In this document: positions 45,524 to 55,492 of the stretch, piece by piece | How positions within the stretch are numbered: position 1 is the first letter of the stretch | How the letters are laid out: each line of letters opens with the position of its first letter | From: Pyricularia pennisetigena | Taxonomy: Eukaryota; Ascomycota; Sordariomycetes; Magnaporthales; Pyriculariaceae | Direction of reading: 5' to 3' | Length of the DNA: 64,000 nucleotides | Assembly: GCF_004337985.1 (NCBI RefSeq) | Contig: NW_021940918.1 | Coordinates: 2,894,169-2,958,168 of the forward strand | Made by a program: the position numbers and the translations under genes | Notes under the pieces: model-generated | Databases searched by the model: none | The model's input: the letters and a program-made list of their open reading frames with translations, nothing else | What the model was told of the DNA's origin: nothing

Positions 45524-46593
45524 GCGCGGCGAACAGGACACAAAGAAGCGCATCAAGGGCGCCCTGTCGATTTTGCTGCAGAGAGTCTGCTCAAACCAGT
45601 CCACGGTAGAGGTCTCGCATATCGCTTGGCAACCGGGCATTTTGTCTCATCTAGTGGCATTCATTCTCTGTGCTATTAAGCTGAAAACAGCAACTGAGCC
45701 CATAAATAATACGGCATTGTAGAACTACAGGACGAGTCAATATTGGTTGTACGGGTTAGATATCACGGAGTGCCATTTTCAGTTTCTTACTGCTTTCCTT
45801 GACACCTGGCGCTCTTCATTGTCCGTGCGGGCATCAGTGAAGAGTCGCCTCAAGTTCGGAAAGTTCGCCTATAATTTGAACGTCAGGAACATGGGCCATA
45901 ACAAAAATGCCTTCATGCTGTTTGAGGCACGCCAAAACAATAAGAACATACCATGGCAGCGCAGTGAAGTTAATGATATCGGCGGAGCTAGGAATTGATA
46001 CTGGAAAAAGGAGCATAATAAAAATGCGGATGATTATTTTGCAATCGGCATGCTGGATTTTGCTCGGTCACAATTGATATAAGAAAGACGAAAGAGAACA
46101 ACTATTAATTACCAAAAAGAGAAGAAGAATGAGTGACTGACTGTTGTCTGATGTTCAACGGTGTGGCTTTTCCAAATCCCTTCGCCACAACTGCCAAATT
46201 GCTACTGGTTGGTAAATTGGAGGTGGGGGTTTGTGGCACGGACACCTATCCCTGTCGCTTATTGATTGCTTCAGTCCAGGTGTCAAGGTGGGACGGGGCG
46301 GCTGGGCGGCCAGATACATTACCTTATCCCCATCTAGGGGTTCACTGTCAACGGTAACCAGTTAGAAAATCCCATGGTTGAATAGCAGCCCGCACTATTG
46401 CTGCATGCGACTACGTCTTTGATGAAAACTGCTGGACTCGCCAGCATCGGAGTCTAAAAAGAAAACACCTGCCAAGAGTTGTTCTTCGCAACCACCATCA
46501 CGAAACGACGCCCGAATAACCAACTTGGTTCCACTGCTCAGGTAGCTGGCCAACGCTGCCCCTCTCGACATTGAAATTGGCGAACACACAACT
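45524..46593. other. Spacer before the AP-1 beta gene
   Basis: No gene supported; short ORFs have no recognisable domain. Confidence 0.5.
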
Positions 46594-49118
46594 ATGAACA
46601 GGATGTCGGCGGTAAACAGGATACGCGGGGCCCTTGCTGGTCCAAGAAAGGGCGAAACTTTTGAGCTGCGCGCCGGCCTGGTCTCGCAGTATGCGTACGA
46701 GCGCAAGGAAGCTATACAAAAGACCATCATGGCCATGACGTTAGGCAAGGACGTGTCGGCGCTGTTTCCTGACGTGCTCAAGAACATTGCTACGGCGGAC
46801 TTGGACCAGAAGAAGCTTGTGTATCTGTACCTGATGTAGGTCGCCCCTTCGGTGGACAGCGCATGTGGGAGCTGCCCTGAGACGCATCAGTCGCAAACGG
46901 CATTGCGAGCATTGTCGTCCAGCTGCTGACGGGCTCGAACTAGGAACTATGCAAAGTCACATCCAGACCTCTGTATTTTGGCAGTCAACACGTTTGTGCA
47001 GGACTCGGAGGACCCCAATCCCCTGATCAGGGCCTTGGCGATACGGACCATGGGCTGTATCAGGGTTGACAAGATGGTAGACTACATGGAAGAGCCGCTG
47101 CGCAAGACACTAAGGGACGAGTCGCCATACGTAAGGAAAACCGCGGCCATCTGCGTTGCCAAGCTTTTCGATCTCAACCCTACAATGTGCATTGAAAACG
47201 GCTTCCTGGAGACGTTACAAGAGCTTATTGGAGATCCCAATCCCATGGTTGTGGCCAACTCAGTCCAGGCGCTCTCGGAAATTGCGGAGACGGCACCCGA
47301 GACCCGGGCGCTGGTGATCACGCCAGCAACGCTCAAGAAGCTGCTGATGGCCCTCAACGAGTGTACTGAGTGGGGACGCGTGACTATTCTTTCTACCCTT
47401 GCGGACTACCCTCCGTCAGACGTGAAGGAGTCGGAGCATATTTGCGAGAGGGTTGCGCCGCAATTTCAACACGTCAACCCGAGTGTGGTCTTGGCAGCCG
47501 TCAAGGTGGTGTTCATACACATGAAAGTCATCAACCCTGACTCTGTTAGGCAATACCTGAAGAAGATGGCGCCTCCACTGGGTAAGTTGACACGGAGTGG
47601 CGATCAAGTATGCATCACTGAAAAGTTACTGACGTGGGCCTCGCAGTGACCCTTGTTGCTTCTGCCCCTGAAGTCCAGTATGTTGCGTTGAGAAACATCG
47701 ATCTTCTTCTGCAGGCAAAACCCGATATTCTCAGCAAAGAATTGAGGGTGTTCTTCTGCAAGTACAACGACCCGCCATACGTCAAGATGCAAAAACTAGA
47801 GATCATGGTGCGGATAGCAAACGACAAGAACTTTGAGCAGCTTCTTGCCGAGCTGAAGGAGTACGCGCTCGAGGTGGACATGGACTTTGTGCGACGAGCC
47901 GTGAAAGCTATTGGCCAGGTCGCCATTAAGATCGAGAGTGCCAGCGAAAAGTGCGTCAACGCATTGCTGGATTTGATGGCAACCAAGGTCAACTATGTTG
48001 TCCAAGAGGTCGTTGTCGTTATCAAGGACATCCTGCGCAAATATCCCGGATATGAGGGCGTTATCCCAACGCTGTGTGAACATATTGACGAACTGGACGA
48101 GCCGAACGCCAGGGGCTCGCTGATATGGATCGTAGGCGAGTATGCAGAGAAGATCAGCAATGCGGATGAGATAATATCAACCTTTGTTGATGGATTTATG
48201 GAGGAGTTCACACAAGTGAGTTTCGCCAGAAACATGCTGCGAAAAGATCGAGTTGCTGACCATCCACATAGACGCAACTGCAAATTCTCACAGCCGCAGT
48301 CAAGCTCTTCTTGAAGAAGCCGAGTAATAATCAAGGCCTGGTCCAAAAGGTCTTGCAACAAGCAACAGCAGACAATGACAACCCGGACATTCGAGACCGC
48401 GCATATGTCTACTGGCGTTTGCTATCAGGCGACTTGGATGTGGCCAAGGTAAGCATTTCAGTCGCGGCAAAAACCCATCGTACGTGGTTACTAACAATAT
48501 CACTAAATCTTGTAGAACATCATCACATCTCAAAAACCCGCAATTACCACAACGATGACTTCTCTTCCCTCGTCACTCTTGGAGCAGTTGTTGACGGAGC
48601 TCTCAACTTTGGCATCGGTATACCACAAGCCACCAGAGTCATTCGTCGGCAAGGGCCGCTTCGGCGCCGACGCTATCCAGAGGGCAGCTATCCAGGAGCA
48701 GCGGCGCGATGCGGCCGAGAACCCCATTGCAGCCGCGGTTGCAGCTGCAGCGAACGGAGCCCCTCCTCAGAGCAACGTCGAAAACCTTCTGGATATCGAT
48801 TTCGACGGCGCTGCACCAGCCAGCGCGGAGGCGACTGGAACGCCGGATCGTGTTGCAAGCCCTGGCGTGCCCGCAGCCCCGAGTGGAGGCATGGCAGATA
48901 TGATGGGCCTGTTTGGAGACATGGGCGGCGGCTCATCGGCACCTGCACCCTCCGCGCCCGCGCCGTCTGGTGGCATGGATGACATTATGGGTGGATTTGC
49001 GGGGCTGGACATGGGCGGATCCAGCGCACCGCCTCCGGCAACACAGCAGCTGCAAGGGCAAGGTGGTGCTGGCGCGGCAGCCAAGAACAACAACGAAGAC
49101 TTACTGGGTCTGTTTTAG
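46594..49118 (+). CDS. APL2: AP-1 complex beta subunit (beta adaptin)
   Basis: This is the large beta subunit of the AP-1 clathrin adaptor acting at the trans-Golgi and endosomes. Exons are 46594-46835, 46944-47581, 47647-48215, 48272-48448 and 48516-49118, all GT-AG, giving 742 residues. Residues about 10-590 form the adaptin trunk, with very conserved stretches ([37 protein letters not shown]). The rest is a Gly/Ala/Pro-rich hinge with a clathrin box LLDID (near residue 660) and a C-terminal DLLGLF. The protein stops there: the appendage (ear) domain of animal beta adaptins is absent, as in yeast Apl2. The donor of exon 1 is inside a TGATGTAGG context where the unspliced frame would meet a stop at once. 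The gene converges with the RPAP1 homologue. Confidence 0.95.
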
Positions 49119-49488
49119 AGGCGGTCTGTTTGTAAGGCGCTATCGGCAAAGCACGGCGTGAGTCTCGGTTGCAAATAGAGGAACATCAATTTAGGAGTTG
49201 AAAACCTGCGACTTCTCGTGTAATAGTGTTTTGCTACCCCGGGTTGTGAATAAGATTGTAACCACTTAGCGTACTACCTCTCATCTACTCGAGGAACTGG
49301 TAATTACGGAATATTCGGTTCGTTTATTTGATGCTCTGCGGTCGGAATGTCATTCATAAATATTTGATCTTGTAAAGCTATGCGTCACTTCTTTCTCAAA
49401 GTTGGTAATCAGCAGTCTTGAACATAAGAAGCAAATATAGTTTACTCTTTGATTTCTCCATAATTGAGCCTTTGCAACAGTTTAATTG

Positions 49489-49520
<32 letters not shown>

Positions 49521-49645
49521 GTTTGTGATATTGCAGGTGGATGCTCGGAGCTGGTAATACATATAAAACATCAGAAAAGAGCAGTTCTTGCCCATGGGTA
49601 TCGAAATTAATTGTCATAAACGATGAAGAGATAAGCTACGAATGT
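49119..49645. other. Convergent 3' flanks of AP-1 beta and RPAP1 genes
   Basis: AT-rich sequence containing an A31 tract; no gene seen. Confidence 0.55.
49489..49519. repeat. A31 mononucleotide tract
   Basis: Thirty-one A lie 371 bases after the AP-1 beta stop and 127 bases beyond the stop of the opposing RPAP1 gene. Confidence 0.9.
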
Positions 49646-50944
49646 TCAGCGTCCCTTGAAAGACTTGGTCCAGCCGCCCTTTTCATAGAGCCAAAGCGCC
49701 TCAATAGCATAGGCCCTACTACTGCGATGACCAACTCCCTCCTCGACAGCAGCGGCCTCCTTTAGAGAGTCGAGGACCCTGCCCTCGCTCACGCAACGAA
49801 AGATGCCCATGCCCATGGTGCCCTCGCCGACGCCCCACTCGCCCTTGCCGAGCCGAAAGAGGATCCTCCCGAGGGTCTGGAAGGCGATGCACCGCTGAGC
49901 GGGGACGGCGCTCCGTGCCAGCCGCGCCAGCTCTCCCACGGTGTAGCCAGCGGCCTCGGGCGCCTCGCCGTGGTGGTGCAGGCCCAGGGACACGGGGATC
50001 TTGCGGCTGATGCGGGGCGGCAGCAGGCGGCCCTGAAAGTCGAACCGCAGCTGTGACACGGCCAGAGACGTCTGCCCCGGGTAGTATGGCGACTCGCGGT
50101 CCGCAGGGGAGTCCTCGGTCGGCAAGGGCGCCATCCAGGCGAGCCGGGCTGGATCGGCGGGGAGGTTGGGGAAGTATTTTGAGTGTAGGGTTTCGAGAAA
50201 ATTGGGATCGGCTGGGTCGAGGTCGGGGGGATTCGCGGGGTGTGGAAAATGTGTTGTGTTTGTTGGAAGAGCCTGGTCCGGTATTTCTGGCCGAAGTGTA
50301 GGTTCTGCATCGGGCTCATCATCCTCCACTGTCGGTGCGAAAGAGACTGTTTTTTTCTTGGGTGCAGGCGCCTCGTTTTCTGTTCTTGATTCTCTTGTAT
50401 CGGCCTTGCTTTCGTCTTCTGTTTTACTACTTGAGGTAGATTTTAACGGGGGCGGCACTTGGTCAGTGACATCCGATTTACTTGGCGCGGTTTCGGCGGA
50501 GTTGTCGACAGCAAAAGGATCCGGACCAGCGGGCTTCTCGTCGAGATTTGCCCTACGCAACAGCATCTGAATCAAAGAAGGATCGAGCTGCAGAATCTCA
50601 TTCTGAGCTTCCGCTATGTCTTCTGCTGACATTGCCGCCAGCCGCTCCCTGTTCTCCTTGTCTATCCTCCTCCGCTCCGAATCAAAGTGCGGCCTGTCTT
50701 GGTCGTTGCTTGGCCCATCTTCAGTTTGGCTTCCTGATGGTAATGAAGACTGCGAGGTACTAAGACTAGAGTTCGATGTTGCGCCCGACTGCTCTTTTTG
50801 TTTTTGCTTTTTAAATGCCGAAACCCTCGTCCGTTTCTTATGCTCGGGAAACCCGTTTGGTTTGGGTGTTGGAAACGCCGGAGGACGGACCTGATTTCCT
50901 GTTTCCTTTTCACGGACGTCGAGAACAGCGAGGGTCGTTTCCAT
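49646..50944 (-). CDS. RPAP1: RPAP1 / Rba50-like RNA polymerase II-associated protein
   Basis: Homologues (yeast Rba50) help assemble RNA polymerase II in the cytoplasm before nuclear import. The single-exon product has 432 residues, the fungal length, much shorter than animal RPAP1. The RPAP1 N-terminal domain is at about residues 85-135 (RIDKENRERLAAMSAEDI, then LDPSLIQMLLRRA). A disordered acidic/Lys-rich linker follows. The segment LHSKYFPNLPADPARLAWM near residue 250 leads to the RPAP1 C-terminal domain with LRFDFQGRLLPP near residue 300 and GYTVGELARLARS. The ATG at 50944 is 445 bases from the divergent start of the ASCH-like gene. Confidence 0.9.
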   Translation of the reverse strand: METTLAVLDVREKETGNQVRPPAFPTPKPNGFPEHKKRTRVSAFKKQKQKEQSGATSNSSLSTSQSSLPSGSQTEDGPSNDQDRPHFDSERRRIDKENRERLAAMSAEDIAEAQNEILQLDPSLIQMLLRRANLDEKPAGPDPFAVDNSAETAPSKSDVTDQVPPPLKSTSSSKTEDESKADTRESRTENEAPAPKKKTVSFAPTVEDDEPDAEPTLRPEIPDQALPTNTTHFPHPANPPDLDPADPNFLETLHSKYFPNLPADPARLAWMAPLPTEDSPADRESPYYPGQTSLAVSQLRFDFQGRLLPPRISRKIPVSLGLHHHGEAPEAAGYTVGELARLARSAVPAQRCIAFQTLGRILFRLGKGEWGVGEGTMGMGIFRCVSEGRVLDSLKEAAAVEEGVGHRSSRAYAIEALWLYEKGGWTKSFKGR

Positions 50945-51389
50945 ATTTGCGACAGGTTTCCCGGGCAGCTATATAATTGTAACAGGCTTTTGCTTTCGAC
51001 AGCACTCGAGGTATTGTTAGTTCCCGAACTATGTATGTTTCTAGGTTGTTGGAGCTAGTGGCGGGCATCTTTTCCACCACCTTTATCGATAGGTGGGCAT
51101 TCGAGAGCCTTCATCACGTGGGGCTGACTATTCCACGACGTCACCCGGCGCGTCACGTCGCGGTCAGGAAAGCCATAGCGGGCATTGCACGCCACTAATG
51201 CACAGTAGGCACGCACCCTTGCTCCGCATTGCACCTCCCCCGAACCTTGTTGGCAAGCTGACGTCCTTTCTTCATCTCAGCCACTTGCTTTCATTTTCAA
51301 ATAACCACTTCCAACATAATGGATGAGGAATGTGCTTTACTCACTTTTTTTTCAACACTCAAGACTAAATTTTTCAGAAATTCGCTGTG
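50945..51389. other. Divergent promoter of RPAP1 and the ASCH-like gene
   Basis: 445 bases with no supported gene. An upstream ATG at 51319 is in a short ORF and might be in the leader of the + strand transcript. Confidence 0.45.
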
Positions 51390-54155
51390 ATGGCTCCTCA
51401 AACGCGCTCCCATCGAGGGACACCCGCATCAGTGCCAGCAGCTAGTTCTAGTTCCAGGACTTATTCTCATGGCCCACTTTCACCACAGCAGAAGCGCTTC
51501 CCTGCGCGACGTCGAGTTGTCAAGACGTATGGCAGGGGGAAAATAACTGCTGCCGCTCAGTCATTGAAGCAACAGACGATGACTCAAATGGCATTTTTGG
51601 TTCCGTCGCAGGCGGATGAGCTCAAAGATGAGGAGGTCGAAGATGACGAGAAGTCTACACGGCCGCTTCAGGACTCACACCGTCCCAGCAAGCGCAGGAA
51701 GACAACAGGGGATGTCCCCAGCTCCTCTAATTACAAGACTCAGACCCTCACTCAGCTTTACTCCACTGCCGGCAGTGAAGAAGAGAAGCCCATAACGATT
51801 AGTGATTCAGAGGATGATGATGACGACGTTCTGAGCACACATAGCCCAGTCACCATCCGATCAACCCCAACCGCTTATAGGCGACGTGAGCTGGCTGGAA
51901 CGCCATCCGCTGCTCCTCAAACGCCAAGCAACAGGAGGAGTGGCCACCAATCAAATCTGTTGATGCTGTCTCCTAGTGTGAGGATGCTGATCAGGAATAG
52001 CAGCCCTGTCGGTCCTCGGAGATCGCCCTTGAAGGATAAATCGACCAACTCTGCCATCCGGCCATCCTCACTTGCTAAATTGAAGAAGCGGAAAAAGGAA
52101 AGGGAGATACCCGATTCTTATAGCTCAGATGCCCTGTCGCCCTTGGCCCCAAGCCAGGCATCCCCTTCCAAAAGGCGAAGCCCATTGAAGGAGATTGATC
52201 TGCCACCACCACCACCTCCACGGTCACAAAATTCGCCCCGCCGAACCGCCAGCGCATTGCGTGGGACCGGTCATATTTCTTCTACGCCTCGGCCAAATGC
52301 GGCGAGGAGGGCCTCTCGTGCCACAAATGCCGAGATCCCTGATTCTGACGATGATCTGCTGAGCGTGGCTTCAACCCCGCGAAGGGGGGAGAACTTGAGT
52401 CTGGAACCAGAGACGCCCATACGGTCATCGCGCGCTCTATTTCAGCGACTTGTTGAAAACAAGGAAAACACCAGCCCTGGGCCCTACGTTGACCCTATTA
52501 TTCCTGCTCCTGCGCCACAAAGGGGGCAGTCAGTGGGAGGAACGCGCAGGGAATCCAGGCCCAGCATGGGAGCTAGTGAAGAGAGACTGTGCGTCTCGGG
52601 CCGGCCCGACTTGCAACAAAGAAGTCTTATCGCAGATACTGTTCCTCCGGATGTTGAGATTGGTGATTCGGATTCGGATTTAGATTCAGGGCCCGACAGC
52701 CCTTGCCCCCCGTCAAGGTCATTACCAAGCCAGAAAAGCATGCAGAGGGTTGTTCTAGGGACAAGCCCTGCTGGGCCACAGTCGCAAGGCTCGAAACGTG
52801 GCTTGTTAAACAACGTTGTCATCGCTTCCAGTTCTGACATATCTTCTTCTGCTATCAAGCCCAGAGCACACCCGGCCGAAATACCAACTAGTGATGGTCC
52901 TCAAACAACGCCGCTCTCGTCGCCAGAGGACAGAAGTACAGCCATGGTATCTGTTAAAGAAGGCTCCAACAAACCAGAGGAATCTGACTTACCGATGCTT
53001 CCGGAAAAGGTGACACCTCGCCGTCGCAGCCCAGTAAAAGCAAGGAGTACCCAGAGATACACCCAAGCACACACCCAGGCCTACACCCAGATGCTGGAAA
53101 GCCAGAGAGTGCCTATGGAGGTTCTTCGACAAATGGCACCGCAAACAGCACGATCAGATATAATCGTCACCATGCACCCGTCCAAGGTGAAGGAGATCGT
53201 CGATGGCATCAGAAATCACGATTTCAGGACTGTCAAATTGCCGCGCTCAGTCCATCGTCTCTGGATCTACGTTGCTCGCCCGGTCTGCGAACTACGTTAT
53301 ATGGCCACTATTGGCGAACCACGTGAGCCAGGCGAGATTGAAAGCAATACAGGGCTGGGAAACGCCGAGTTCAACGAAGGCAAGACCAACGCAAAATGGG
53401 CTTACGAGCTTGAGCAGGTCTATGTACTCAACAACCCCGTGTCATTGGAGCGCATGAAGGAGAATGGCTGGACCGACAGCAATGCTAGTCAACGGAACAA
53501 ATATCTTCAGCCAGCGATTGTAGGCCAGCTACTGTCGAACCTACAATGCGCTTTGTTCGATGATGGACTTGCAGAGCCGGCAACTATATCCCAGGAAATC
53601 GATGCTCAGATACTCAGTGATATTGCCCATTCGACGCAAATGGCAGCGACAAATACTTTAACTGCCGAAGAGGAAGTCGTAGAGTCGAGTCAGTATGAGC
53701 TTCCCGCTGTTACAGTGCCTTCATCACAATTGAGACGGAGCGCTCGACTAGCGATGCCGCCGCCTTCGAGTGTGAACCGTGTAACATCCCGAAAGCCGGC
53801 TCATCAAAGCAGTCCTAGTCAGTGGGCGGCACACTCGAGGGCGGCGCGGAGCAGGAAGAATGTCTCTTTTTCCCAGGCAACAACTGCCAGCCAACCGTCT
53901 ACTCAGCTGCCAAGCACTCAGGCGCAGTCACCTGAAAAGCCCGCGCCAGCTTTGGTCCGGTCATCGAGCAGCGTCAGTGTGCTTCCAGCCAACCAGGCTG
54001 ATAGCATGCCTGCTAAAGTTCTAGCATCGGGTAATGCAACAGGGTCTTCTTCACAGATTTTCCCCGAGAGCTTGATTCGGGATGACGTTCGTCAACCTGC
54101 AATAATATTGGACTCGGAAGATGAGAGTGAGATGGACGATGAAGATTTTTTTTAA
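51390..54155 (+). CDS. Large nuclear protein with ASCH/PUA-like domain, SUMO-interaction-like and SQ/TQ motifs
   Basis: The single-exon ORF encodes 921 residues; a named orthologue is not known to me. Most of it is disordered, Ser/Pro/Arg-rich and basic with several nuclear signals (for example SKRRK). The only folded part, about residues 589-715, has the pattern of an ASCH/PUA-like domain: MHPSKVKEIVDGIRNHDFRT, LWIYVARP, ATIGEPREPGEI, then AYELEQVYVLNNPVSLERM. Two hydrophobic-acidic motifs, ITISDSEDDDD near residue 134 and AIILDSEDE near 903, look like SUMO-interaction motifs. SQ/TQ dipeptides cluster just before the domain (TQRYTQAHTQAYTQMLESQ) and in the C-terminal part, a pattern of ATM/ATR-type kinase targets. 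I infer a nuclear role, perhaps in genome maintenance or chromatin; that is not shown. The ATG at 51390 is the first in frame. Confidence 0.8.
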   Translation: MAPQTRSHRGTPASVPAASSSSRTYSHGPLSPQQKRFPARRRVVKTYGRGKITAAAQSLKQQTMTQMAFLVPSQADELKDEEVEDDEKSTRPLQDSHRPSKRRKTTGDVPSSSNYKTQTLTQLYSTAGSEEEKPITISDSEDDDDDVLSTHSPVTIRSTPTAYRRRELAGTPSAAPQTPSNRRSGHQSNLLMLSPSVRMLIRNSSPVGPRRSPLKDKSTNSAIRPSSLAKLKKRKKEREIPDSYSSDALSPLAPSQASPSKRRSPLKEIDLPPPPPPRSQNSPRRTASALRGTGHISSTPRPNAARRASRATNAEIPDSDDDLLSVASTPRRGENLSLEPETPIRSSRALFQRLVENKENTSPGPYVDPIIPAPAPQRGQSVGGTRRESRPSMGASEERLCVSGRPDLQQRSLIADTVPPDVEIGDSDSDLDSGPDSPCPPSRSLPSQKSMQRVVLGTSPAGPQSQGSKRGLLNNVVIASSSDISSSAIKPRAHPAEIPTSDGPQTTPLSSPEDRSTAMVSVKEGSNKPEESDLPMLPEKVTPRRRSPVKARSTQRYTQAHTQAYTQMLESQRVPMEVLRQMAPQTARSDIIVTMHPSKVKEIVDGIRNHDFRTVKLPRSVHRLWIYVARPVCELRYMATIGEPREPGEIESNTGLGNAEFNEGKTNAKWAYELEQVYVLNNPVSLERMKENGWTDSNASQRNKYLQPAIVGQLLSNLQCALFDDGLAEPATISQEIDAQILSDIAHSTQMAATNTLTAEEEVVESSQYELPAVTVPSSQLRRSARLAMPPPSSVNRVTSRKPAHQSSPSQWAAHSRAARSRKNVSFSQATTASQPSTQLPSTQAQSPEKPAPALVRSSSSVSVLPANQADSMPAKVLASGNATGSSSQIFPESLIRDDVRQPAIILDSEDESEMDDEDFF

Positions 54156-54246
54156 CAATATGGTAATGACGGCCCGGATTGGGCGCGTCCAGCTGCTTGT
54201 TTGGTTATTGTTGAGGCGCACGGATAGGGATCAACGCTGTTCCAAC

Positions 54247-54280
<34 letters not shown>

Positions 54281-55492
54281 TGGCGAATGCATGCACTTTA
54301 GCAAAATGGATTTATTTAATTACATGACTGTGTTCAACCGCTAACCTAACCGGATCGAACGCCCATGTATACAAACTAGAGCACGATAGACGCATGCAAC
54401 CTTTTTCATGTACCTACCTACGCATCAACATATTTGATCCTGCAGCTCCAAATCATCAGATGACAATAGGGCAGCTTGATAAGATGGATATTGCAACCAC
54501 TGCAAGACCTCGCCGTAACAGTGATGAAACGTTTCTGGATTAAAGTAGCCAGTCGAAAGACAAAGGTCAGCGGTATTACAAAGCAATCTTTCATCAACAA
54601 CGACAATGCCAATGCATGTCAGTCCTAAAAGATCTGCTATTTGCCTGCATAGTGATGTGGTTCAATAAATACCTAGTTGTGTTCTTCAAAGATATAACTG
54701 GCGTATATACTGGAAAAGGTGGCTACAGCCGTGACAATGTTAGCAATTTACTATAAAAGCCAACCAGCCTCGATGAAGTTAGGCTTATCCGTACCTGGAT
54801 AGGGTATGATTAAAGTATACGGAGTTTAATGCCTACTTAATCTGTAAAATAGTTTACAACAGGACCGAAGCGGGCGCGAACGGTGATTAGATATGCATGT
54901 AAATTTTTGGATGCTCAAAATAAAGATGCATTACGCATTTGACTAGCGCTAATAGAACCATGGAGCAACTCGAACGTGCAGCCTCTTGCCTCTTGTGTTA
55001 TATCCAGCGGTGGCCGGCAGATCCTTGCACAACTAGCTCCCCGCCTCCTGTTGATGGTGTGAACGCATTGCGGCGCACAGACCTCAGTCAACCCAGATGC
55101 GGCCGGGGTCCGGGTTTTGGACGAGGATTGAAGGTTCCTGTGCCCGACGTCAATTGAACGGGTTGCTAAACGCTACGAAATCATCATCAAGAACGAGTTA
55201 ATTTGTAAACAGCTAGTACAGGCAACAGAACTGCGGTGATCACTTTGCTTCCGGGACTCGCGAGCCCAAATAATCCTCTCGGTCGATCGATTCGAAGGCA
55301 CCAGAACCCGCACGCTTACCCCGGGAGCTTGCTCCAATTCGGCTGGGCACCCAGTGACCACCTCTCCAGAGTCCCGGACGACACGACCTCGAAGATGCGT
55401 GGTGCTCCGTCGCCATCAACGCAGCCGCAACTAATTTGAGCAGTGCCTTGCTGCACCACCAAAACAATCCAAGCGTCTGTGACGGTCTATAG
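54156..55492. other. Spacer between the ASCH-like gene and SEC3
   Basis: 1.3 kb, AT-rich at 54300-54900, with a T30 tract. Short ORFs on both strands have no recognisable domain. The last part should be the SEC3 promoter. Confidence 0.5.
54250..54279. repeat. T30 mononucleotide tract
   Basis: Thirty T lie 95 bases after the stop of the ASCH-like gene. Confidence 0.9.
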
